Of a stretch of 6,636 nucleotides of DNA, positions 1-4,818 are shown piece by piece (within the stretch, counting starts at the first letter, position 1; each line of letters opens with the position of its first letter). The position numbers and the translations under genes were made by a program. The stretch spans positions 1 through 6,636 of the forward strand of contig JAOUDE010000140.1 of assembly GCA_029859455.1 (NCBI GenBank). The letters run 5' to 3'. This stretch comes from Ignavibacteria bacterium. Lineage in GTDB: Bacteria > Bacteroidota > Ignavibacteria > UBA10030 > UBA6906. The notes under the pieces are model-generated. The model searched no databases, was not told the origin of the DNA, and saw only the letters and a program-made list of their open reading frames with translations.

Positions 1-123
1 CTTGAAACCCGGTGTACCATCGGCGAGAACAAGCCGGTGACACTCGGGTTTATCGTCAGCGACTATTCCACGCATCTGAATCACCATCTCGAACAGATCC
101 TTGATCCGAAGGGATCCGGGTAA
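1..123 (+). CDS. C-terminal fragment of a DinB-like family protein (partial at window edge)
   Basis: The first reading frame is open from base 1 to a TAA at 121-123 and encodes the last 40 residues of a protein whose start lies outside the window. The tail contains TLGFIVSDYSTHLNHHLEQI, which resembles the last helix of DinB/YfiT-like four-helix-bundle proteins, where an H-x-x-HH-x-x-QI pattern supplies metal-binding histidines. Family members include metal-dependent, thiol-transferase-like proteins and many of unknown substrate. Only the tail is visible, so the reaction cannot be named. The gene converges with the AbgT-family transporter, with only 57 bp between the two stop codons and no convincing terminator there. 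It could instead be another helical protein with a similar HLxHHLxQI ending, since the assignment rests on a short motif. Confidence 0.6.
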   Translation, partial: LETRCTIGENKPVTLGFIVSDYSTHLNHHLEQILDPKGSG

Positions 124-180
124 CTTTCGAATATCGCCTTCCCGGCCTGCGGATCCCGCCCTCAGCCTGTCAGCTGGAAA

Positions 181-1707
181 TCAATATCCGGGCAGATACA
201 ACCCGGCGCCCGGTCCAACCGGGATGCCAAGCAGCATCCAGAGGATCAGGAAGATCGTCCATACCACCAGAAAGATCATCGAATACGGAACCATGAGGGC
301 AACCACCGTTCCGATCCCCGCATCCTTCTGATACTTTTCGGCGAACGCCACGATCAGTGCGAAGTAGGACATCATCGGTGTGATGACATTGGTGCACGAG
401 TCGCCGATCCTGTACGCTGCCTGCGTCAGCTCCGGCGTGTAGCCGAGGAGCATGAACATCGGGACGAAGATCGGCGCCATGATCGCCCACTTTGCCGATG
501 CGCTCCCCATGAACATATTCATCGCCCCCGCAACGAAAACAAATGCCACAATCAGCGGAATCCCGGTCAGGCCGATCGACTTCAGAAACTCCGCTCCCTG
601 AATGGCAGAGATGAGGCCGACGTTCGTCCAGGAAAAATAAGCGACAAACTGCGCTGCGAAGAAGACAAGGACAATGTAGACACCGAGGCCCTTCATCGAT
701 TTCCCCATCGCGTTGATGACATCGGTGTCATTTTTCAACGACCGCGTCACGAACCCGAAAACCACACCGGGCACCAGGAACACCACAAAAATGATCGTGA
801 CGATTCCACGGAGGAACGGACTGTGCAGGATTCCGCCGCTCTCCGGATCGCGGAGCACTCCCCATTCGGGAACAATGCTCAGTGCGAGCAATCCTGCAAG
901 CACGAGGGAAGAAATCCCCGCCGCCATCAGTCCCTTTTTCTCCAGCGCCGTCAGCCTGTCGACACTTTCCGGCTTCTCATCCCCGTCATAGGTCCCCAAT
1001 CTGGGCTCGACGATCTTTTCGGTGACCCATGTTCCCATCAGAGTGACGAGAAACGTGGACACAATCATGAAATAGTAGTTTGCCGCCGGGTTGACCAGAT
1101 AGCCGGGATCAATGATCTTGGCCACTTCCTCTGTGATGCCTGAAAGGAGCGGATCCACCGTCCCGAGAACCAGGTTTGCGCTGTACCCCCCCGAGACTCC
1201 GGCAAAAGCAGCCGCCATCCCTGCCAGCGGGTGACGTCCAATTGTCATGAAGATGACGGCACCAAGCGGGATCAGAATAACGTAGCCGGCCTCTGAGGCT
1301 GCGTTCGAAAGCACACCGCTGAATACAATCACCAGCGTGATGAGCCGTTTGGGAGCAGAGAGAACAAGCAGCCGAAGAATCGCAGAGAGGAGTCCGGATC
1401 CTTCCGCAACCCCAACACCGAGCATTGCAACCAGAACGGTACCGAGAGGAACGAACCCTGTGAAATTGGTCACCATCGTGGTGACAATCCGTCGCAACCC
1501 TTCGCCGTTCATCAGACTGACGGCCCGGATCTCCTCGCCCGTGGAGGGGTGGTAGGCAACGTATTCCATCACTGCGAGAATACCGGAGCCGATCACCACG
1601 AACAGAGCGAACAGACCGAACAAGGTCGCAGGATGAGGCAGTTTGTTCCCCACCCATTCAACAAAGTCGAGGGAACGATAGAGAAATCCTTTTTTGGCTT
1701 TCGCCAT
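181..1707 (-). CDS. AbgT family transporter (p-aminobenzoyl-glutamate transporter/antimetabolite exporter family)
   Basis: This 508-residue inner-membrane protein matches the usual AbgT/MtrF/YdaH length and its hydrophobic, many-helix pattern. The family includes E. coli AbgT, an importer of p-aminobenzoyl-glutamate, and MtrF/YdaH, reported to export sulfonamides. Two re-entrant-hairpin signatures are visible: NAASEAGYVILIPLGA at 135-150, and MNMFMGSASAKWAIMAPIFV at 396-415 continuing to the YRIGDSCTN motif at 432-440. Positions I recall as functionally important in Alcanivorax YdaH (Asp180, Asn390, Trp400, Pro418, Arg426, Asp429) line up with Asp185, Asn397, Trp407, Pro425, Arg433 and Asp436 here, so the transport core looks intact. 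The start is the ATG at 1705-1707, preceded by GGAG (1715-1718) with 7-nt spacing. The neighbour in the opposite direction is an AraC-family regulator, a plausible controller. Substrate and direction of transport cannot be read from sequence; import of a folate breakdown product and drug export are both possible. Confidence 0.96.
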   Translation of the reverse strand: MAKAKKGFLYRSLDFVEWVGNKLPHPATLFGLFALFVVIGSGILAVMEYVAYHPSTGEEIRAVSLMNGEGLRRIVTTMVTNFTGFVPLGTVLVAMLGVGVAEGSGLLSAILRLLVLSAPKRLITLVIVFSGVLSNAASEAGYVILIPLGAVIFMTIGRHPLAGMAAAFAGVSGGYSANLVLGTVDPLLSGITEEVAKIIDPGYLVNPAANYYFMIVSTFLVTLMGTWVTEKIVEPRLGTYDGDEKPESVDRLTALEKKGLMAAGISSLVLAGLLALSIVPEWGVLRDPESGGILHSPFLRGIVTIIFVVFLVPGVVFGFVTRSLKNDTDVINAMGKSMKGLGVYIVLVFFAAQFVAYFSWTNVGLISAIQGAEFLKSIGLTGIPLIVAFVFVAGAMNMFMGSASAKWAIMAPIFVPMFMLLGYTPELTQAAYRIGDSCTNVITPMMSYFALIVAFAEKYQKDAGIGTVVALMVPYSMIFLVVWTIFLILWMLLGIPVGPGAGLYLPGY

Positions 1708-1812
1708 TCTTATTCTCCGTTTTAAGGGAAATTCGAACCGGGGGGATTACAGTGGAGGATTAAAAAAGGAAAGAGGGGGGAAGAATGCAAGAGATTTCCT
1801 CCGCTTTCACCC

Positions 1813-1841
1813 TTGATTCTCCAGCGGATCACTCCTACATT
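1813..1841 (+). promoter_or_regulatory. Candidate sigma70-type promoter for the AraC-family gene
   Basis: TTGATT (1813-1818) and TACATT (1836-1841) are separated by exactly 17 nt and each matches the -35/-10 consensus at 4 of 6 positions. Transcription would start near 1848, giving a leader of under 20 nt, which agrees with the absence of a Shine-Dalgarno site before the ATG at 1865. The 157-bp intergenic region also has to hold the promoter of the divergent transporter gene. TTTAAT and TGTAAT are possible -10 elements on the opposite strand, but neither has a well-spaced -35. This is eye-level matching, and a Bacteroidota-type sigma factor might read other elements. Confidence 0.3.
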
Positions 1842-1864
1842 GTTCGCCGGTACCGCCCGATCCG

Positions 1865-2686
1865 ATGAAGCTCTTCCTCCATACGCCTCCCCCTCCGCTC
1901 TCTGATGTGGTGGAGCTGTTCACCTATTTCGAAGGCCATTCTCCCGTGCATTCCGTTGAACGCCTTTTCCCCGAAGGGGTGGTCGAGATCATTATTGACC
2001 TGACTGAGATCCCGAAGCATATCTACGACAACGCAAGCCTCTCTCCGATTCAGGAATGCAGGGAGTCCTGGGTTTCCGGAGTCCGCAGCTCGCCGATCAA
2101 CATCAGTGCCGGCGGGAATGATTCGTCGATGTTCGTGATCCGGTTGAAACCGGGGAGGTCGTTTCCGGTCCTGGGAATCCCAGTCAGCGAACTGAACGGT
2201 TCGGTGATCTCAGCCGATCAACTGTTCGGCCGGCCAATTGCCATTCTCCGGGAACGTCTCCTGGAGGCGCCAACGCCGGCCGGCAAATGCCGAATTGTCG
2301 AGCAATTCCTTCTGAACCGGCTTTCCGGCGGGAGCACAACACCTGAGATCGTTCGGTTCACCGTCGCTTCTGTGCTCTCACAACCGCGGAACAGCGTTCT
2401 CCGTGACGTACTGGATCAATCGGGATACTCCCGCAAACACCTGATCAATCTGTTCCGGAATCACGTCGGGATCCCCCCTCTGGCATTCGTGCGTCTTGTC
2501 CGCTTCCAGCACGCTCTTCAGATGATCAGCACGGGAGGAAATATCGATTGGGCCGGTATTGCACTCGATTGCGGGTACTATGATCAACCACATTTTAACA
2601 ACGATTTCCGGCGGTTCAGCGGGTTCACGCCGGGAGAATTCCGCATGATCGCCGGGGGTGAGGCAAATTATATCCCTGTCGGCTGA
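1865..2686 (+). CDS. AraC family transcriptional regulator with DUF6597-type N-terminal domain
   Basis: This 273-residue protein is probably a cytoplasmic DNA-binding regulator. The C-terminal ~95 residues form the two helix-turn-helix units of the AraC/XylS fold: the first around 179-202 (VLRDVLDQSGYSRKHLINLF...) and the second around 229-256 (WAGIALDCGYYDQPHFNNDF...), ending in the family's FSGFTPGEFR signature at 251-260. The N-terminus (PPPPLSDVVELFTYFEG at 8-24, then ERLFPEGVVEIIIDL at 32-46) resembles the ligand-sensing region called DUF6597 in related regulators; the ligand is unknown. ATG 1865 is the only ordinary start in frame, because a TGA lies upstream at 1814-1816, but it has no Shine-Dalgarno site. 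The gene is divergent from the AbgT-family transporter, so the regulator may control the transporter, itself, or both (inference). The DUF1761 gene begins 64 bp downstream and could be co-transcribed. Confidence 0.92.
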   Translation: MKLFLHTPPPPLSDVVELFTYFEGHSPVHSVERLFPEGVVEIIIDLTEIPKHIYDNASLSPIQECRESWVSGVRSSPINISAGGNDSSMFVIRLKPGRSFPVLGIPVSELNGSVISADQLFGRPIAILRERLLEAPTPAGKCRIVEQFLLNRLSGGSTTPEIVRFTVASVLSQPRNSVLRDVLDQSGYSRKHLINLFRNHVGIPPLAFVRLVRFQHALQMISTGGNIDWAGIALDCGYYDQPHFNNDFRRFSGFTPGEFRMIAGGEANYIPVG

Positions 2687-2750
2687 GGTTAATTCCTTCC
2701 AAGACTCCAGGCCCTTCTTCTTCTTTCCTTGTGAAAAAAAAGGAGTTCTC

Positions 2751-3155
2751 ATGGGTGATCCGATTATCAACCATCTTGCTGTGTTTGTCTCCGCCATATC
2801 TGATTTCGCGGTCGGAGCTCTCTGGTATTCCCCCCTCCTCTTTTATAAACGATGGATGTCAGCCAATGCGTTCACGGAAGAGGACCTGAAAAAGGGGAAT
2901 CCGGCCGTCACGTACGGGCTGACATTCGTCCTCGCGTACATCATCTCATACAATCTTGCCTTCTTTCTGGGAACCCCTGATATCGATGCGTCGATGGGAC
3001 TGTTGTACGGATTCCTCACGGGCATCTGGGCTGCCGCCGCGTTCACGATCGTGGCTCTGTTCGAAAAGCGATCGATCGCCTATGTTCTCATCAACACATC
3101 CTATATGCTGGTCGCGTTCACCCTCAAGGGTGTGATTATCGGAGCGTGGAGGTAA
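2751..3155 (+). CDS. DUF1761 family small integral membrane protein
   Basis: This encodes 134 residues with about four hydrophobic segments, roughly 7-30, 54-74, 80-103 and 108-131. Between the first two is a short loop with the family pattern LWYSPLLFYKRWMSANAFTE (24-43). That pattern and the length match DUF1761 proteins, which sit in the cytoplasmic membrane and have no established function. The start is the ATG at 2751, with an AGGAG at 2741-2745 six nt upstream. The same frame is open further upstream to 2658, but that overlaps the end of the AraC gene and lacks a ribosome site. The gene lies 64 bp after the AraC regulator on the same strand, and an A-tract (2734-2741) precedes the ribosome site. 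It may share the regulator's transcript, but nothing in the sequence ties its function to the transporter. Confidence 0.9.
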   Translation: MGDPIINHLAVFVSAISDFAVGALWYSPLLFYKRWMSANAFTEEDLKKGNPAVTYGLTFVLAYIISYNLAFFLGTPDIDASMGLLYGFLTGIWAAAAFTIVALFEKRSIAYVLINTSYMLVAFTLKGVIIGAWR

Positions 3156-3166
3156 GACGGATGGCA

Positions 3167-3208
3167 ATGAACGGATGATCAGCCGTGGTGTTTCGATCAT
3201 CCGTTCAT
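3167..3208. repeat. 14-bp perfect inverted repeat downstream of the DUF1761 gene
   Basis: ATGAACGGATGATC at 3167-3180 is exactly inverted at 3195-3208, with a 14-nt loop between them. The repeat begins 11 nt after the DUF1761 stop codon, where a transcription terminator would be expected. No T-run follows on either strand, so it is not a standard Rho-independent terminator. It could protect the 3' end of the mRNA, act in Rho-dependent termination, or be a protein-binding palindrome. The right arm can also pair with the sequence just downstream (see the adjacent hairpin). Confidence 0.6.
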
Positions 3209-3228
3209 CCCGAACGGCATTCGTTCGG
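3201..3228. repeat. Overlapping short hairpins that compete with the upstream inverted repeat
   Basis: CCGAACG (3210-3216) pairs with CGTTCGG (3222-3228) around a 5-nt loop. CCGTTC (3201-3206), which is part of the right arm of the upstream 14-bp repeat, can also pair with GAACGG (3212-3217) around a 5-nt loop. The two structures share bases, and the second also competes with the 14-bp stem, so they are mutually exclusive. No T-tract follows. The pairing is certain from the sequence; any regulatory meaning is speculative. Confidence 0.45.
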
Positions 3229-3249
3229 AACAATCTCGCGTTTCTCGAT

Positions 3250-3278
3250 TTGGAAATCTCCGGGCGGTTCGTTACATT
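3250..3278 (+). promoter_or_regulatory. Candidate promoter for the SpoIIAA/STAS-like gene
   Basis: TTGGAA (3250-3255) and TACATT (3273-3278) are spaced by 17 nt, each with 4 of 6 matches to sigma70 consensus. The predicted transcript would begin near 3285, immediately before the hairpin at 3288-3306. The -10 hexamer is identical to the one proposed ahead of the AraC gene, which supports neither strongly but makes the pair worth comparing. Confidence 0.3.
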
Positions 3279-3287
3279 TCAACCTTC

Positions 3288-3306
3288 GCAGGACGATGCG
3301 TCCTGC
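3288..3306 (+). other. Hairpin in the leader of the SpoIIAA/STAS-like gene
   Basis: GCAGGACG (3288-3295) pairs perfectly with CGTCCTGC (3299-3306) around the loop ATG, an 8-bp GC-rich stem. If transcription starts near 3285, as the candidate promoter suggests, the stem would sit at the extreme 5' end of the mRNA, where such stems commonly protect against decay. It is not followed by a T-run, so it is unlikely to be a terminator. Confidence 0.45.
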
Positions 3307-3345
3307 TAATCCGCTGTCATGTGAAGATGGGTAGAAGGGGTGAAC

Positions 3346-3744
3346 ATGCCAATTCCGTGTCAAATCGATCCGCAGTATTCCGTGCTTCATGCAAAATGTG
3401 TGGGCGTCGTCACTCTTGAGGAAATTCTCCGACACATCGCTGACCTTGCAGAGAACAACTCAGGTTTCAACAAGCTCGATCTGCTCCTCGATATATCCGA
3501 TCTCGAGACAATTCCCGATACGACCGAGATCGCTTCGATCGTCAACCGGATCGAGGACCTGAGGAGCGAGTTTTCTTTTGGTGCATGCGCCATTGTGGCC
3601 GGCTCTGATGCACTCTTCGGGATTGCCCGGATGTTTACAGTCCTCGCCGAACAGCAGTTTCGACTTGCCCGTGTGTTCCGGGACTTCCTGCAGGCGGAGT
3701 TCTGGCTCCATTCGGTGAACCCGGGACGTCCCAGTCCAAATTGA
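3346..3744 (+). CDS. SpoIIAA-like/STAS-fold hypothetical protein
   Basis: This encodes 132 residues, soluble, with no signal peptide or membrane segment. The layout fits a single-domain SpoIIAA-like (STAS/CRAL-TRIO-related) protein: an N-terminal beta pair (YSVLHAKCVGVVTLEEIL, 11-28), a helix, a central strand LDLLLDISDLE (44-54), a helix 60-76, a strand GACAIVAGSDALFGIARMF (79-97), then a helix and an ending VFRDFLQAEFWL (110-121) common in this group. Such proteins are widespread in environmental bacteria with no assigned substrate. The strand-then-loop ending in DIS (49-51) occupies the place where anti-sigma-antagonist proteins carry their phosphorylatable Ser, but no anti-sigma factor or kinase gene is adjacent. 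The start is the ATG at 3346, with an AAGGGG site 5 nt before it. A GTG six bases earlier lies inside that site and is a poorer choice. The gene is probably a one-gene transcript. Confidence 0.78.
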   Translation: MPIPCQIDPQYSVLHAKCVGVVTLEEILRHIADLAENNSGFNKLDLLLDISDLETIPDTTEIASIVNRIEDLRSEFSFGACAIVAGSDALFGIARMFTVLAEQQFRLARVFRDFLQAEFWLHSVNPGRPSPN

Positions 3745-3778
3745 GGGCAGGCAGGGATCTGACCCGGCTCAGGACATG

Positions 3779-3807
3779 TTGCTTCTCGGTCCCTATTTTC
3801 ATATTTT
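3779..3807 (+). promoter_or_regulatory. Weak candidate promoter for the lipoprotein operon
   Basis: TTGCTT (3779-3784) and TATTTT (3802-3807) are 17 nt apart, matching consensus at 3 and 4 of 6 positions. This lies in the AT-richer part of the 237-bp gap after the STAS-like gene, which has no good ORF of its own before the lipoprotein. A start near 3814 would give a leader of about 168 nt that includes the terminator-like hairpin at 3928-3978. The match is weak, and a non-sigma70 promoter is equally possible. Confidence 0.18.
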
Positions 3808-3927
3808 AGCAACGGTTTTCTGCTGTTTCATTCATAGTGCGAGGAGTTTCATACCGACGCGTTTGATACCGTTCACTCTTTCTTCACTCCAAACTGCCGC
3901 GTCGATATGAAAAGAATTGATTCTGTG

Positions 3928-3978
3928 CTGCCGGGCCAATGCTGTTCATTCATTGAGCGGCATTTGCCCGGCAGTTTT
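3928..3978 (+). terminator. Terminator-like hairpin in the leader of the lipoprotein operon (possible attenuator)
   Basis: CTGCCGGGC (3928-3936) pairs perfectly with GCCCGGCAG (3966-3974). After one C/T mismatch, ten more pairs (3938-3947 with 3955-3964, two of them G-U) close a 7-nt loop. TTTT follows directly at 3975-3978. A GC-rich stem base abutting a U-run is the form of a Rho-independent terminator, though four Ts is short. It ends 3 nt before the lipoprotein ATG at 3982, so a promoter downstream of it is very unlikely and operon transcripts must pass through it. This suggests attenuation or control of translation. On the other strand there is no T-run, so it is oriented with the operon. 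Confidence 0.55.
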
Positions 3979-3981
3979 GAT

Positions 3982-4818
3982 ATGAAGACGCTACGATCGG
4001 TTCTGGGAGTACTGCTGATAGCGATTCTGATCCTCGGCTGTGAGGAGCAGGATCTCGCGTCGTTCGATCCGGGTGGAAACGCACCCGTCCTCACCGACGG
4101 TCTGATCTCTCCGGATACGATCAATGTCGACACCCTGACACCTTCGGACGGACTCTACCCGCTCACCCTATCTGTCACCGTGAAGGCGGTCGACCCGGAC
4201 GGCGATCTGGAAACTGTCATCGCAAGAGTTCTCAGACGAAACGGGTCCGGCACGCTTGTCGAGACCCGGCTAGTGGACAATGGAACCGGCGGGGATCTGA
4301 CCCCGGGGGACAGTGTCTACTCCGGAGTCCTCAATTTCTCCATCCAGCGCGCTGACGCCGGGTTCTATGCAATCGAATTTCTCTCGAGCGATGAAGGATC
4401 CCGGCTGAGCAACCTGCTTGGTCGTGCGTTTCTTGCATCTCGTTCAAACTCCGCCCCCACACTCGATACCGGCAGCCTGATCGCTCCCGATTCCGTGAGC
4501 CGCCCCGCAACCGGTTCGTCCCTGGTGTTCATGAGTATTGCGGCAGCCGATTCCGACGGACTTGCGGACGTGCGCAATGTGTTCTTTATCAATCTCGCGT
4601 CTCAAAGTCAGACCCCTCAGTTTCTGCTTGACGACGGAGGCGTCCCCCAGCCAGGCGGCGTTACGAGCGGAGACCTCCTCGCCGGTGACGGTGTGTTTTC
4701 CATCGTCATCCAGGTACCTTCCACAATCCCCCTTGGTGTCTATCCCTTCTCGTTCCAGGCGGAGGATACATTCGGCGATTCGAGCGCGGCGTTCATCCAT
4801 AACCTGACGATTAACTGA
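3982..4818 (+). CDS. Lipoprotein with two tandem Ig-like (choice-of-anchor X-type) domains
   Basis: This encodes a 278-residue envelope lipoprotein. The N-terminus MKTLRSVLGVLLIAILILGC is a short basic start, a hydrophobic core and a lipobox ending at Cys20, the expected acylation site. The following residues EEQD are acidic, resembling surface-export signals of some Bacteroidota lipoproteins (inference). Two related domains follow, about 34-143 and 158-278. Each begins APVL/APTL, then ISPDT/IAPDS, an Asp-rich turn (VDPDGDLETV at 70-79; ADSDGLADV at 189-197), a D-D/N-G...GD motif (99-113; 217-237) and a beta-rich end. This resembles the Ig-like 'choice-of-anchor X' type. The frame stays open upstream to an ATG at 3907, but that start would bury the signal peptide behind 25 residues and place the leader hairpin in coding sequence, so ATG 3982 is preferred. 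No Shine-Dalgarno site is visible. The stop overlaps the next start. Confidence 0.85.
   Translation: MKTLRSVLGVLLIAILILGCEEQDLASFDPGGNAPVLTDGLISPDTINVDTLTPSDGLYPLTLSVTVKAVDPDGDLETVIARVLRRNGSGTLVETRLVDNGTGGDLTPGDSVYSGVLNFSIQRADAGFYAIEFLSSDEGSRLSNLLGRAFLASRSNSAPTLDTGSLIAPDSVSRPATGSSLVFMSIAAADSDGLADVRNVFFINLASQSQTPQFLLDDGGVPQPGGVTSGDLLAGDGVFSIVIQVPSTIPLGVYPFSFQAEDTFGDSSAAFIHNLTIN

Noticed and set aside
124..180. A terminator between the convergent DinB-like and transporter genes
   Set aside because: I looked for a stem with a flanking T- or A-run in these 57 bp and found only short, unconvincing pairings.
1109..1657. A 182-codon minus-strand frame inside the transporter gene
   Set aside because: It runs in another frame of a full-length AbgT-family gene with all key residues intact, and its product is Cys/Arg-rich with no recognisable fold.
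2658..2750. An upstream extension of the DUF1761 reading frame
   Set aside because: It overlaps the AraC coding end and has a Phe-rich low-complexity product, whereas ATG 2751 has a strong AGGAG site and matches the family's N-terminus.
2378..2797. A 139-codon minus-strand frame across the AraC gene end and the start of DUF1761
   Set aside because: It is antisense to two well-supported genes and its product shows no family features.
3778..3813. GTTGCT...AGCAAC pairing after the STAS-like gene as a terminator
   Set aside because: Only six pairs around a 24-nt loop and no T-run after it; likely chance.
3907..3981. An in-frame upstream ATG that would lengthen the lipoprotein by 25 residues
   Set aside because: The extension would place the hydrophobic core and lipobox internally, has no Shine-Dalgarno site, and its sequence is made from the hairpin arms. 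ATG 3982 gives a textbook lipoprotein signal. A short leader peptide from 3907 remains possible but there is no stop before the main gene.
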